From NCBI RefSeq assembly GCF_000688515.1, contig NZ_JHZK01000016.1:21384-85383 (forward strand): DNA of 64,000 nt. The letters are read 5' to 3'. This document shows, piece after piece, positions 47,436 through 56,985 of the stretch. Below the pieces are notes generated by a model. That model was not told where the DNA came from and did no database searches. It saw only the letters and a list, made by a program, of their open reading frames with translations. How positions within the stretch are numbered: position 1 is the first letter of the stretch; the number at the start of each line of letters is the position of its first letter. A program made the translations under genes and the position numbers. This stretch comes from Afifella pfennigii DSM 17143 (GTDB lineage Bacteria; Pseudomonadota; Alphaproteobacteria; Rhizobiales; Afifellaceae).

Positions 47436-48866
47436 GTGAACAGCAGCCGCATCGAAATGCCGCTTGGTCCACGACATCCGCGCCTTCGTCCCGTTGCCCG
47501 CCTGGCGCAGCGTCTTTCCGCCCTCGCCATGGCCGGGGCGCTCGCCTTCGCCGCCGCGCCGGCCGAAGCGCAACAGCGCCCGATGAAGATCATCCGCGAC
47601 GCGGAGATCGAGCGGCTGTTGATGGATTATGCCCAGCCTCTCTTCCGCGCCGCCGGCATCGGCTCCTCGGGCGCGGAGATCATCATCATCCAGGACAATT
47701 CCTTCAACGCCTTCGTGGCCAGCGGCAACCGGATGTTCATCAATACCGGCGCGCTCCTGGAGGCGCAGACGCCGAACGAGATCATCGGCGTCATCGCCCA
47801 CGAGACCGGGCATCTGGCGGGCGGGCATCTGCAAAATCTCAGGAACGAGATGGCGCGCGCCCAGGCGATCGGCGCCATCGCCTCCATCCTCTCCGCAGGC
47901 GCGGTGGTGGCGGGGGCGGCGACGGGAACCGCCGATCTCGGCCGCGGCGGCGCGGCGGCGATGACGCTCGGCCCCTCCGTGGCGATGCGCTCCCTGCTCA
48001 GCTATCGCAGGGCGCAAGAGATCGCCGCCGACCGGGCCGCCCTCACCTATCTCAACGCCACCGGCCAGTCGGCGAAGGGGATGATCACCACCTTCCGCAA
48101 ATTCGCCGATCAGGCATTGTTCGCCAGCCAATACGTCGACCCTTACGTGCAATCGCATCCGATGCCGCGCGAGCGCCTCGCCCAGCTGGAGGCGGCGGCC
48201 GCCAAGAGCTCGCATTGGGAGGCCACCGACCCGGCCTCGCTGCAGCTCAGGCACGACATGATGCGCGCCAAGATCTCCGCCTTCACCGAATCGCCCGGGC
48301 GGGTGGCCCGGCGCTTTCCGTCCTCGCAGAAGACGCTGCCGACCGCCTATGCCAACGCCATCCTCGCCTACCGCACCGGCGGGCTGCGCTCGGCCATCGG
48401 CCAGATCGACGGGCTCATCCGCTCCGATCCGAGAAACCCCTATTTCCACGAGCTGAAGGGCCAGGCGCTGCTGGAATCGGGCAAGGCGGCGGAGGCGATC
48501 GGCCCGCTGCGCCAGGCCCAGTCGCTGGCGCCCAATGCCGGCCTCATCCGCATCCTTCTCGGCCATGCGCTCTTGGAGACCGGCCGCAACGACCTCCTCG
48601 ACGAGGCGATCGGAAATCTGCGCGCCGGGCTTACCAGCGAGCCGCTGGCCTCGCTCGGCTACCGGCATCTGGCCAATGCCTATGCCCGCCAGGGCCGCAT
48701 CGGCGAGGCGGAACTGGCGACCGCCCGCGGCCTGCTCATCGAAGGCCAGGTGGAAGCCGCCAAGAGCTATGCCCGCAGGGTTCAAGGCAAAGTGAAACGC
48801 GGCTCGCCCGAATGGGTGCAGGCCGACGATATTATTTCCTATCAAGCACCCGACACCGATAGCTGA
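47436..48866 (+). CDS. M48-family metalloprotease with TPR region (BepA-like)
   Basis: A 476-residue exported protein: signal peptide (about 15-46, AEAQ), a zinc peptidase domain with H122-E-T-G-H126 and the third ligand in RRAQEIAADRAAL, and a C-terminal TPR-like half (AYANAILAYRTGGLRSAIGQIDGLI onward). This is the layout of BepA/YfgC, which degrades or helps assemble outer-membrane proteins in the periplasm. The GTG at 47436 is the track start; a later ATG (MPLGPRH) would shorten the signal peptide region by seven residues. It is followed by the DsbA-like gene after 39 bases. Confidence 0.9.
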   Translation: MNSSRIEMPLGPRHPRLRPVARLAQRLSALAMAGALAFAAAPAEAQQRPMKIIRDAEIERLLMDYAQPLFRAAGIGSSGAEIIIIQDNSFNAFVASGNRMFINTGALLEAQTPNEIIGVIAHETGHLAGGHLQNLRNEMARAQAIGAIASILSAGAVVAGAATGTADLGRGGAAAMTLGPSVAMRSLLSYRRAQEIAADRAALTYLNATGQSAKGMITTFRKFADQALFASQYVDPYVQSHPMPRERLAQLEAAAAKSSHWEATDPASLQLRHDMMRAKISAFTESPGRVARRFPSSQKTLPTAYANAILAYRTGGLRSAIGQIDGLIRSDPRNPYFHELKGQALLESGKAAEAIGPLRQAQSLAPNAGLIRILLGHALLETGRNDLLDEAIGNLRAGLTSEPLASLGYRHLANAYARQGRIGEAELATARGLLIEGQVEAAKSYARRVQGKVKRGSPEWVQADDIISYQAPDTDS

Positions 48867-48905
48867 GGCAGGCCGCCCGGCAACAACTGCAAGGTTCACT
48901 CAAAG

Positions 48906-49745
48906 ATGAACGCGACACGAATTCTCATCGCCTCGATCCTGATCCTGGCGCTCGTCATCGGCACCTCCGCCTATTTCGTGGTGGAAGCCACCCGCTCGCA
49001 GACCGCCGCGACCGCCCCCGCCGCAAAGCCGGCAGCGGCCACCACCGTTGAGGGCACCGACGAGGCGACCGGCGAGGCGACCGGCGAGGCGGTGCGCAAC
49101 TACCTTCTGGAAAACCCGGAGATCATCGAGACGGCGCTGATGGCGCTGCAGGCCAAGCGCGCCGAGCAGGCCAAGGCCGAGCGCAGCCACATCATCACCC
49201 AGATGCAGGATCAGATCTTCAACTCGCCGAACCAGATGGTGCTCGGCAATCCGGAGGGCGAGATCACGCTGGTGGAATTCTTCGACTACAATTGCGGCTA
49301 CTGCAAGCGGGCCTTCCCCGACATGGTGGCTCTGATTGAGAGCAATCCCGACCTGAGGATGGTGATGAAGGAATTCCCGATCCTGTCGGAAGGCTCCCTG
49401 GAGGCGGCGCGGATCGCGGTCGCCGTCCATACCGTGGCGCCGGAACGCTACGTCGATTTCCACAAAGAGATGATGACCCGCAACGGCCAGGCCGACCGGG
49501 CGAAGGCCATGCAGGTGGTGCAAGACCTTGATCTCGACGCCGCGGCCGTGGAAAGAGAGGCCGCTGCGGACGCGGTCGATCAGCATCTTTCGGAAGTGCA
49601 GGCGATCGCCGGTGCGCTCGATATCTCCGGCACGCCGTCCTATGTGATCGGCGACCAGGCGGTGCCGGGCGCGGTCGGCTTCGATCAATTGCAGCAGATG
49701 ATCATTGCCGCGCGCAAATGCGGCGGCGAAAGCCTGACGTGCTGA
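48906..49745 (+). CDS. DsbA-family thiol-disulfide oxidoreductase
   Basis: A 279-residue exported thioredoxin-fold protein. An N-terminal membrane anchor (about 7-26) is followed by an Ala/Thr/Glu linker with repeated EATG, then a DsbA-like domain with C130-G-Y-C133 and the cis-Pro loop in GTPSYVIG. A CGYC site with helical insertion is typical of BdbD/ScsC-like proteins of alphaproteobacteria. The second Cys near the end (CGGESLTC) is unusual. Likely role: oxidising or isomerising periplasmic disulfides. Confidence 0.9.
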   Translation: MNATRILIASILILALVIGTSAYFVVEATRSQTAATAPAAKPAAATTVEGTDEATGEATGEAVRNYLLENPEIIETALMALQAKRAEQAKAERSHIITQMQDQIFNSPNQMVLGNPEGEITLVEFFDYNCGYCKRAFPDMVALIESNPDLRMVMKEFPILSEGSLEAARIAVAVHTVAPERYVDFHKEMMTRNGQADRAKAMQVVQDLDLDAAAVEREAAADAVDQHLSEVQAIAGALDISGTPSYVIGDQAVPGAVGFDQLQQMIIAARKCGGESLTC

Positions 49746-49806
49746 GCGCCCCTCGCCCAGCGCGACGGATGGCGAAAAGCACAGGGCGCAAAGGAATAGC
49801 AGGCTC

Positions 49807-50184
49807 ATGAAGCGGCTGTTGCAACTCTTCACCTGGTGGCACGACGCCACCCTCAACACGCTCTTCTACACCTGGCGCAAGGGCGTCCTGGTCGGCGAGG
49901 ACGAGCAGGGCAACCGCTATTACAAGCATCGCAAGAACCATCGCCGCTGGGTGATCTTCAACGGCGACCCGGAAGCCTCGCGCATCCCGCCGGGATGGTA
50001 TGGCTGGATGCATTACCGCACGGACGTCCCGCCCACCGACGAGAGCTATCAGCCGTATGAATGGGAGAAGCCGCATCTGCCGAACCTCACCGGCACGCCG
50101 GCCGCCTATCGCCCGCCCGGCTCCATCGTCACGCCGCAGAAGCGGCCGCATGTGACGGGCGATTACGAGCCCTGGACGCCTTGA
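49807..50184 (+). CDS. NADH:ubiquinone oxidoreductase NDUFA12-family subunit
   Basis: A 125-residue protein of the NDUFA12/B17.2 family, an accessory subunit of complex I found in mitochondria and alphaproteobacteria. Diagnostic stretches are FYTWRKGVLVGEDEQGNRYYKHRKNHRRWVIFNG, EASRIPPGWYGWMHYRTDVPPT and the C-terminal KPHLPNLTGTPAAYRPPGS. No membrane segment. It lies 61 bases after the DsbA gene and upstream of the DUF2155 gene, an arrangement common in Rhizobiales. Confidence 0.95.
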   Translation: MKRLLQLFTWWHDATLNTLFYTWRKGVLVGEDEQGNRYYKHRKNHRRWVIFNGDPEASRIPPGWYGWMHYRTDVPPTDESYQPYEWEKPHLPNLTGTPAAYRPPGSIVTPQKRPHVTGDYEPWTP

Positions 50185-50288
50185 ACGGCCCGCCGTCCGG
50201 AGGCTCAGGCTCCGGGACGGCGGCAAAGCGCCCCGTTGCGGCCATCATGGCCGTGCACGACGAGGCATCAGCCGACGAGCTTTGAACG

Positions 50289-50747
50289 ATGCGCATCGTC
50301 CTTGCCAGCCTCATTGTTGTCCTGACGTCCTCGGCCACGCTCGCCGCGCCGATCCACAATCCCGTGGCCGTCTTCCGCGGGCTCGACAAAATCACCGGCC
50401 GGATCATCACCTTCGACGTGGCCATCGACGAGACGGTGCAGTTCGGCGCCCTGCAGGTGACGCCGCGCGTGTGCAACACCCGCCCGCCGACCGAGCCGGA
50501 ACAGACGACCGCCTTCGTGGAGGTCGACGAGATCACGCTCGCCAACAAGGTGCAGCGCCTGTTCACCGGCTGGATGTTCGCCTCCAGCCCGGGCCTGCAC
50601 GCGGTGGAGCATTCGGTCTATGACGTGTGGCTCATCAACTGCAAGGCGAGCCTTGAAGAGATGAGCACGGAGCCGCGCGGGCCGGAGCCCCTGCCCGAGC
50701 TCGGCGCGGAGGAAGCCCCGGAAGAGGATCAGCCGCCGGAAGACTGA
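50289..50747 (+). CDS. DUF2155-domain exported protein
   Basis: A 152-residue protein with a signal peptide (about 1-20, ending LAA) and a DUF2155 domain: [56 protein letters not shown], then [26 protein letters not shown]. Two Cys could pair in a disulfide. The tail is acidic. Function unknown, but the domain is frequently near the NDUFA12 gene in this class. Its last 19 bases overlap the convergent aat gene. Confidence 0.92.
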   Translation: MRIVLASLIVVLTSSATLAAPIHNPVAVFRGLDKITGRIITFDVAIDETVQFGALQVTPRVCNTRPPTEPEQTTAFVEVDEITLANKVQRLFTGWMFASSPGLHAVEHSVYDVWLINCKASLEEMSTEPRGPEPLPELGAEEAPEEDQPPED

Positions 50748-51388
50748 TCGCCGGCCCCGCCGGCGCCCGGCCGGTCGAGGCGGTGGAAATCGGCACGGGT
50801 CCTCAGCGCCGCCTCAAGAAGCTCCTGATAGCGCTGGCGCGGCACCGCCACGGCGCCGAAGGTGGAAAGATGCTCGGTGACGAACTGGGTGTCGAGAAGG
50901 GTGAAGCCGCCGGCCTTCAGCCGCTCCACCAGCGCCACCAGCGCCACCTTGGAAGCGTCGCGCTCGTCGGAAAACATGCTCTCGCCGAAGAAGGCGCCGC
51001 CGAGCGCCAGCCCGTAGAGCCCGCCAACGAGCTCGCCTTCCTTCCAGCTCTCCACCGTATGGACGAAGCCGCGCCGATAGAGCGCGCCGAAGAGGCGGCG
51101 GATCTCGGCGTTGATCCAGGTGGAGCGGCGGCCCGGGCGGCGACGGGCGCAGCCCTCGATCACGGCGTCGAAATCGCTGTCGACGCGCACCTCAAAGACG
51201 CCCGAACGCATGGTGCGCCGCAGGCGGCGGGGAACGTGGAAGCGGTGCAGCGGGATGATGCCGCGCTCCTGCGGCTCCACCCAGAAGAGGCCGGGATCGT
51301 CGGCCGAATCGGCCATCGGGAAGATGCCGCAGGCATAGGCCTTCAGCAGGATGTCCGGCGTGATGGCGAATTCGCCCTCGCCCCGCAT
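50729..51388 (-). CDS. aat: Leucyl/phenylalanyl-tRNA-protein transferase (Aat)
   Basis: A 219-residue enzyme that adds Leu or Phe to N-terminal Arg or Lys of proteins, marking them for ClpAP. It shows [76 protein letters not shown] and [21 protein letters not shown], which are characteristic. It is the last gene of the aroQ-accB-accC-aat run, six bases after accC. Confidence 0.95.
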   Translation of the reverse strand: MRGEGEFAITPDILLKAYACGIFPMADSADDPGLFWVEPQERGIIPLHRFHVPRRLRRTMRSGVFEVRVDSDFDAVIEGCARRRPGRRSTWINAEIRRLFGALYRRGFVHTVESWKEGELVGGLYGLALGGAFFGESMFSDERDASKVALVALVERLKAGGFTLLDTQFVTEHLSTFGAVAVPRQRYQELLEAALRTRADFHRLDRPGAGGAGDQSSGG

Positions 51389-51394
51389 CGGGCC

Positions 51395-52759
51395 CTACGC
51401 GATCGCTCTTTCGGGCGAACGCGCCTGTGCCAGGAAATTCTCCAGCCAGCGAATATCGTACATGCCGTTGGCGATGTCGGGATTGGCGACGAGATCGCGG
51501 AACAGAGGCAGCGTCGTCTCGATCCCGTCGACGACGAATTCATCAAGCGCGCGGCGCAGGCGCATCATGCATTCCACCCGGCTGCGACCATGCACGATCA
51601 GCTTGCCGATGAGACTGTCATAATGCGGCGGCACGCGATAGCCCTGATAGACGGCCGAATCCACCCTGAGGCCGAGGCCGCCCGGCGGATGGTAGTAGCT
51701 GATGCGGCCCGGCGAGGGCGCGAAGGTCTCAGGGTTTTCCGCATTGATGCGGCATTCGATGGCGTGGCCGGTGAAGGTCACCTCCTCCTGGGTGATGGAG
51801 AGCGGCGAGCCGGCGGCCACGCGCAGCTGCTCGGCGACGAGATCGATGCCGGTGATGGCCTCGGTGACGGGATGCTCCACCTGCAGGCGGGTGTTCATCT
51901 CGATGAAGTAGAACTCGCCATCCTCGTAGAGGAACTCCACCGTGCCGGCGCCGCGGTAGCCGAGATCGGCCATGGCCGTGGCCACGGTCTCGCCGATGCG
52001 TTGGCGCTCGGCGGCGTTCAGCGCCGGCGAGGGCGCCTCTTCCCAGATCTTCTGGTGCCGGCGCTGCAGGGAGCAGTCGCGCTCACCCAGATGCACCGCC
52101 GTCCCCGCCCCGTCGCCCAGCACCTGCACCTCGATATGGCGCGGATGGGCGAGATACTTCTCCACATACATGGCGTCGTCGCCGAAGGCCGCCTTGGCCT
52201 CGGCCCTCGCCGTGTCGAAGGCGCGCTCCAGCTCCTCGGCGCTTTCGGCCACCTTCATGCCGCGCCCGCCGCCGCCGGCGGCGGCCTTGATGAGCACCGG
52301 ATAGCCGACCTCCGCGGCGATGCGCCCCGCCTCGGCGGCGTCGGCGACGGCACCCTTGGAGCCCGGCACGATCGGGATGCCGAGCGACATGGCCGTCTCC
52401 TTGGCCTGCACCTTGTCGCCCATCAGGCGGATATGCTCGGCGGTCGGCCCGATGAAGTTGATGCCATGCGCGTCGAGGATATCGGCGAAGCGCGCATTCT
52501 CCGACAAGAAGCCATAGCCGGGATGCACCGCATCGGCGCCGGTGATCTCGCAGGCGGAGACGATGGAGGGGATGTTGAGATAGCTCGCGGAGGCGGAGGG
52601 CGGGCCGATGCACACGCTTTCATCGGCAAGGCGCACATGCATGGCATCGGCATCGGCCGTGGAATGCACGGCGACGGTCTGCACGCCGAGCTCCTTGCAG
52701 GCGCGCAGAATGCGCAGGGCTATCTCGCCGCGATTGGCAATGAGGACCTTGGAGAACAT
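51395..52759 (-). CDS. accC: Biotin carboxylase subunit of acetyl-CoA carboxylase (AccC)
   Basis: A 454-residue biotin carboxylase: [20 protein letters not shown] opening, ATP-grasp with [53 protein letters not shown], and [22 protein letters not shown] with the catalytic residues. It carboxylates biotin on AccB in fatty-acid synthesis. It starts 12 bases after accB ends. Confidence 0.97.
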   Translation of the reverse strand: MFSKVLIANRGEIALRILRACKELGVQTVAVHSTADADAMHVRLADESVCIGPPSASASYLNIPSIVSACEITGADAVHPGYGFLSENARFADILDAHGINFIGPTAEHIRLMGDKVQAKETAMSLGIPIVPGSKGAVADAAEAGRIAAEVGYPVLIKAAAGGGGRGMKVAESAEELERAFDTARAEAKAAFGDDAMYVEKYLAHPRHIEVQVLGDGAGTAVHLGERDCSLQRRHQKIWEEAPSPALNAAERQRIGETVATAMADLGYRGAGTVEFLYEDGEFYFIEMNTRLQVEHPVTEAITGIDLVAEQLRVAAGSPLSITQEEVTFTGHAIECRINAENPETFAPSPGRISYYHPPGGLGLRVDSAVYQGYRVPPHYDSLIGKLIVHGRSRVECMMRLRRALDEFVVDGIETTLPLFRDLVANPDIANGMYDIRWLENFLAQARSPERAIA

Positions 52760-52771
52760 CGCCAGCCGGGC

Positions 52772-53245
52772 TTATTCGATAATCATCAGGGGCTCGCCAT
52801 ACTCCACCGGCTGACCGTCCTCCACCAGGATGGTGGTGACGCGGCCGGAGCGCGGCGCGGCGACTTCGTTCATGTGCTTCATCGCCTCCACGATGAGCAC
52901 CGTCTGGCCCTCGCGCACCGTCTCGCCGACCTCCACGAAGGGCCGGGCGCCCGGCGAGGGGGCGCGGTAGGCGGTGCCGACCATCGGCGAGGGCAGGCAG
53001 CCGGGATGGCGCGCGGGATCGCCGTAATCGTCGGCCTCGTCGCGCGCCTGCTCGGCCTTGGCCGGGCGCGGGGCTTCCTCAGGAACGGAGACGGAAAGGG
53101 CGCGCGCCGGCGCCGCCAGATGGCGCGCCACGCGGATGCGCAGATCCTCGTTCTCGATCTCGATCTCGGAAAGCTCCGTCTGTTTCAGAAGCTCGGCGAG
53201 TTCGCGCACCAGCTCCTTGTCGATCGCATGTTTCTTATCGCCCAT
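52772..53245 (-). CDS. accB: Biotin carboxyl carrier protein (AccB)
   Basis: A 157-residue carrier protein: an N-terminal helical part, a Pro/Ala-rich linker (about 45-80), and a C-terminal biotinyl domain with [29 protein letters not shown] and E120-A-M-K123-H-M, K123 being the biotinylation site. The residue after the lysine is His rather than the more common Met. It lies between aroQ and accC, the usual order. Confidence 0.95.
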   Translation of the reverse strand: MGDKKHAIDKELVRELAELLKQTELSEIEIENEDLRIRVARHLAAPARALSVSVPEEAPRPAKAEQARDEADDYGDPARHPGCLPSPMVGTAYRAPSPGARPFVEVGETVREGQTVLIVEAMKHMNEVAAPRSGRVTTILVEDGQPVEYGEPLMIIE

Positions 53246-53254
53246 GCTGAAGTC

Positions 53255-53701
53255 TTAAGCCTCCTCGGCTTCGTAGAAGTGGATGAGCGCCTCGGCGGCG
53301 AGCCAATAGGAATGCGCGCCGAAGCCACAGATGACGCCGCGCGCCACCGGCGCGATATAGGAATGATGCCTGAAGGACTCACGCGCAAAAACGTTGGAAA
53401 GATGCAATTCGACCACCGGCGTGGCGACCGAGCGCACCGCATCGGCAACGGCTATGGAGGTATGCGTGAAAGCGCCGGCATTGAGCGCCATGCCCGCCGC
53501 GCCGTCGGCTTCGTGGATGAAGCTCACCAGCTCGCCCTCATGGTTGGTCTGGCGGAAGACAAGGCCGAAGCCTCGCTCCTTGAGCCTTGCCGCGAGCATC
53601 GCCTCGATATCGGCAAGGCTCGCGCCGCCGTAGATGCGCGGCTCGCGCACACCGAGGCGGTTGAGGTTGGGACCGTTGAGGACGTGGAGAAGAGGCGCCA
53701 T
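53255..53701 (-). CDS. aroQ: 3-Dehydroquinate dehydratase, type II (AroQ)
   Basis: A 148-residue type II dehydroquinase of the shikimate pathway: VLNGPNLNRLGVREPRIYG with the catalytic Tyr, NHEGELVSFIHEA, NAGAFTHTSIAVADAV and VVELHLSNVFARESFRHHSYIAPVARGVICGFG. It is first in the aroQ-accB-accC-aat run and starts 115 bases from the divergent esterase gene. Confidence 0.96.
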   Translation of the reverse strand: MAPLLHVLNGPNLNRLGVREPRIYGGASLADIEAMLAARLKERGFGLVFRQTNHEGELVSFIHEADGAAGMALNAGAFTHTSIAVADAVRSVATPVVELHLSNVFARESFRHHSYIAPVARGVICGFGAHSYWLAAEALIHFYEAEEA

Positions 53702-53816
53702 CTAGCCATTGCGGAGGTGGGCAGTGCGGCGTGTTTTAGACGTTTTCGTGGCCCGGTCAAAGGGCGCGAGTTGCCCCTAGGGCAACCATTTCGCCGCGCC
53801 TGCCGTATGAAGAGCC

Positions 53817-54758
53817 ATGAGCAACCGCCCGATACCCCTCTCCTCCGATCTTAGGCGGCGCCTCGCCGCCCTCTCCTCGCCCCGGGCGCTTTGGCGGCAC
53901 TCGGCGCTGCATCTCGCCGATCTGGTGACGCCGCAAAACGGCTATCACCTGGAACGGGACCTCGCCTACGGCGCGCTGCACCGCCAGCGCCTCGACTTCT
54001 ACAGAGCGGCGAAATCGCGGCCCGGCGCACCGCTTCTCGTCTTCTTCTACGGCGGCGGCTGGCACTCTGGCGAGAAGGCGAGCTACCGCTTCGTCGGCCA
54101 GGCCCTCGCCGCTTCGGGCTACGACACCGCCATCCCCGACTACCGGCTCTACCCGCAGGTGCGCTTTCCCGCCTTCATGGAGGACGCGGCGGCCGCCGTC
54201 GGCTTCCTGGCGCAAAGCCATGGCCACGGCGCCGGGCGCCCGATCATCCTGATGGGCCATTCGGCCGGCGCCCAGATCGCCATGCTGCTCGCCTTCGACC
54301 GGCGCTATCTGGGCGGCGCCGGCGTTGTTGCGCAGGAGAAGGTGCTGGCGGCGATCGGCCTTGCCGGGCCCTACGACTTCCTGCCGCTCCGCCAGGAGCG
54401 CTACAAGCGCGTCTTCCCGGAGGAAAGCCGGGCTGAGAGCCAGCCCATCGCCTTCGTGCGGGGCGGAGAGCCGCCGGTGCTGCTGATGGCCGGCACGGCC
54501 GACCGCACGGTCGATCCCGGCAATTCCAAGCGTCTTGCCGCCCGCATCGCGCGCCAAGGCGGCCAGGCGGAGCTGAAGCTCTATCCCGGCCTCGGCCATG
54601 CGGCGCTTCTGGGCACGCTGCTCGTGCCGCTGCGCCGGCGCGCGCCGACGCTTGACGATATCCTCGCCTTCATCGAGACGCGGGCGAAGGCGGAGCCCAT
54701 CGTCGCGCAAGAAGGACGCCATCTGTCAAAAAAGCTTCAAGCACAGCAGCGAATATAG
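53817..54758 (+). CDS. Alpha/beta hydrolase, HSL/esterase type
   Basis: A 313-residue alpha/beta hydrolase. FFYGGGWHSGEK forms the oxyanion loop (HGGGW-like with Tyr for His), GHSAGAQIAM holds the nucleophile Ser, and the acid and His come from AGTADRTVDP and PGLGHAALLG. It resembles carboxylesterases and kynurenine-formamidase-like enzymes. Cytosolic; no signal peptide. Substrate unknown. Confidence 0.87.
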   Translation: MSNRPIPLSSDLRRRLAALSSPRALWRHSALHLADLVTPQNGYHLERDLAYGALHRQRLDFYRAAKSRPGAPLLVFFYGGGWHSGEKASYRFVGQALAASGYDTAIPDYRLYPQVRFPAFMEDAAAAVGFLAQSHGHGAGRPIILMGHSAGAQIAMLLAFDRRYLGGAGVVAQEKVLAAIGLAGPYDFLPLRQERYKRVFPEESRAESQPIAFVRGGEPPVLLMAGTADRTVDPGNSKRLAARIARQGGQAELKLYPGLGHAALLGTLLVPLRRRAPTLDDILAFIETRAKAEPIVAQEGRHLSKKLQAQQRI

Positions 54759-54836
54759 AAAAGGCCGAGCGCGATGCTTGGTTTCTTCACATAAAATCTG
54801 CGCTTCGCCGCGGAGGGCGAAGCTTTGGAGGCCGCC

Positions 54837-56627
54837 ATGAAAGCAACGTTTTCAAGTTCGCTTCTCGCCGGCACCGCCTTGGCGCTGATCGCATCCGGCG
54901 CCGTTGCGGGCGAGCTTGTCTTCACCGGCATTCAGCCGGCCCAGAGCGATGCCGAAAAGCGGCAGGCTCTCGCCTCGCCAAGCGTGACGATCAACGGGCA
55001 GAGGCACGAGATCGGCTTCCACGTGCTGGCCCGCAGCGGCGATCGGATCGGCGACAGCACCTTCGGCACGATCCTCGACGAGAAGGGCGAGCCGGTGAAG
55101 AGCGCCGACGGCTCGGTGCATGTCTCCGTCGACGCCGATTTCTCCTCGCTGCTGCCGGTCGGCGACAAGCTCTTCAACATCACCCATTTCGAATCGCGCC
55201 CGGGGGCGATGTATCTGTCGCAGCTGCGCCAGGAGGCGGACGGCAGGCTGACGCCGATCTCCACGAAGCCGCTCGATTTCTCCGCGCTCGGCGGGCTGTG
55301 GGTGCCCTGCGCCGGCTCCGTCACGCCGTGGAACACGCATCTCGGCTCGGAGGAATATCCGCCCGACGCGCGCGCGGTCGAAGAGGCGGCATCCATGGAA
55401 GACATCGACGATTACTACGTGCCGATGGTGCGCTATGGCGGCCTCGATCCGGCCAGCGTCACGCTGGAGGCCTTCCGCGGCGCCTTCAAGCCCTACCATT
55501 ACGGCTATCCGGTCGAGGTGAAAGTGGAGGAGGACGGCGCCTACGAGGTCGCCAAGCACTACGCCATGGGCCGCACGGCGGTGGAGCTCGCCAAGGTGAT
55601 GCCGGACGAGAAGACCGCCTATATCTCCGACGACGGCACCAATGTCGGCCTCTTCCTCTTCGTCGCGGACGCGGCGGGCGACCTCTCCGCCGGCAGGCTC
55701 TACGCCGCCAAATGGAACCAGACTTCGGGCGAGGGCGCCGGGGCGGCCGAGCTTGCATGGATCGATCTCGGCCATGGCGACAACGACACCGTCGCCAAGG
55801 CGCTCGAAGAGGGCATTGCCTTCTCCGACATGTTCGAGACGGCCGATATCGCCGATGACGGCACCTGCCCGGACGGCTTCTCGCCCTCCAACGCGGAAGG
55901 CCGCTCTGAATGCCTGAAGGTCAAGGAGGGCATGGAGATGCTCGCCTCGCGGCTGGAGACCCGCCGCTACGCCTCCATGAAGGGCGCCACGACGGAGTTC
56001 CGCAAGGAAGAGGGCATCGCGCTCGATCCGGCCTCCAAGACCCTGTTCGTCGCCATGTCGGAGATCGGCTACGGCATGGAGGACGCGGCCAAGGGCGGCG
56101 AGCCGACCGACAGATACGAAAAGGGCGGCGGCAACCATATCCGCCTTGCCGCCAACAGGTGCGGCGCCGTCTACTCCCTGCCGCTCGGCGCCGACGAGAC
56201 GATCGGCTCCGACTGGGTCGCCAAATCCATGCAGACGCTGGTCGCCGGAACGCCGAGCCAATACGGCGAGGACAGCCCCTTCGCCGGCAACAGCTGCGAT
56301 ATCGACGGCATCGCCAATCCCGACAACCTCGCCTTCATGGACGGCTTCGACACGCTGATCATCGGCGAGGATACCGGCTCCGGGCACCAGAACGACGTCA
56401 TCTGGGCCTACAACACGAAGAGCGGCGAGCTGACGCGCATCTTCTCCACGCCCTACGGCTCGGAGACCACCTCGCCCTATTTCTATCCCGATATCGGCGG
56501 CCACGGCTATCTGACGGCGGTGATCCAGCACCCTTACGGCGAATCGGACGAGGACAAGCTCACCGATCCGGCCGATGCGCGCGCCTATATCGGCTATATC
56601 GGGCCGTTCCCGGCGCTGACGAACTGA
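54837..56627 (+). CDS. Alkaline phosphatase PhoX-family protein
   Basis: A 596-residue exported protein of the PhoX/DUF839 family. A signal peptide (about 1-26, ending VAG) is followed by GGLWVPCAGSVTPWNTHLGSEEYPPDARAVEE, KHYAMGRTAVELAKVMPDEKTAYISDDGTNVGLFLFVAD and NPDNLAFMDGFDTLIIGEDTGSGHQNDVIWAYN, which contain the acidic calcium/iron ligands. PhoX hydrolyses phosphate monoesters at the surface under phosphate shortage. The signal is not of the twin-arginine kind usual for PhoX. The ATG at 54837 follows TTGGAGG. A strong terminator follows at 56644-56672. Confidence 0.88.
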   Translation: MKATFSSSLLAGTALALIASGAVAGELVFTGIQPAQSDAEKRQALASPSVTINGQRHEIGFHVLARSGDRIGDSTFGTILDEKGEPVKSADGSVHVSVDADFSSLLPVGDKLFNITHFESRPGAMYLSQLRQEADGRLTPISTKPLDFSALGGLWVPCAGSVTPWNTHLGSEEYPPDARAVEEAASMEDIDDYYVPMVRYGGLDPASVTLEAFRGAFKPYHYGYPVEVKVEEDGAYEVAKHYAMGRTAVELAKVMPDEKTAYISDDGTNVGLFLFVADAAGDLSAGRLYAAKWNQTSGEGAGAAELAWIDLGHGDNDTVAKALEEGIAFSDMFETADIADDGTCPDGFSPSNAEGRSECLKVKEGMEMLASRLETRRYASMKGATTEFRKEEGIALDPASKTLFVAMSEIGYGMEDAAKGGEPTDRYEKGGGNHIRLAANRCGAVYSLPLGADETIGSDWVAKSMQTLVAGTPSQYGEDSPFAGNSCDIDGIANPDNLAFMDGFDTLIIGEDTGSGHQNDVIWAYNTKSGELTRIFSTPYGSETTSPYFYPDIGGHGYLTAVIQHPYGESDEDKLTDPADARAYIGYIGPFPALTN

Positions 56628-56985
56628 GCCTGACGACACGGGAGGGACGCCCGCCGGACGGGCGTCCCTTTTGCGGTGCCCGCGGGGCCCCGCAGTTCAA
56701 CAAGGCCCATCGCACGATCGTCCCGGAGCAGAGCTTCGCCCAAAGCCGCGACGCGCCGCTTGCGCCGACCAGGAACGTCCATCGCCGCACCGCCATCGAG
56801 GCGACGAGGCGGATCGAAGCGCCCATCGCCGGCCGCCACCAGGCGACGCACGGCCATCGCGAAATGGATTTCACCCGTCCCCAAGGGGCGCCGGGATCGT
56901 GCTTTCCCGTTCAATCCGTGTAGGATGCGATTCGGGACGGATTGAATTGTTTCACGAGCACTCGGCCGGAACCACCGGCCCTCAG
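56628..56985. other. Intergenic region after phoX
   Basis: About 360 bases. The phoX terminator fills 56644-56672. From there to 56985 the frame of the downstream gene is open but the sequence looks unlike protein (Pro/Arg-rich), and the minus-strand frames are no better, so I see no gene. The promoter of the PAS-GGDEF-EAL gene should lie here. Confidence 0.55.
56644..56672 (+). terminator. Rho-independent terminator of phoX
   Basis: Perfect ten-base stem GGGACGCCCG/CGGGCGTCCC with the loop CCGGA, followed by TTTT. It lies 17 bases after the phoX stop codon. Confidence 0.92.

Noticed and set aside
50783..53854. A very long plus-strand open frame (over 1000 codons) across aat, accC and accB
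   Set aside because: It is antisense to three clear genes. Its sequence is rich in Ala, Gly, Arg and His of the kind produced by reading GC-rich genes backwards.
54852..56639. Long minus-strand open frame over phoX
   Set aside because: Antisense shadow of phoX; low-complexity translation.
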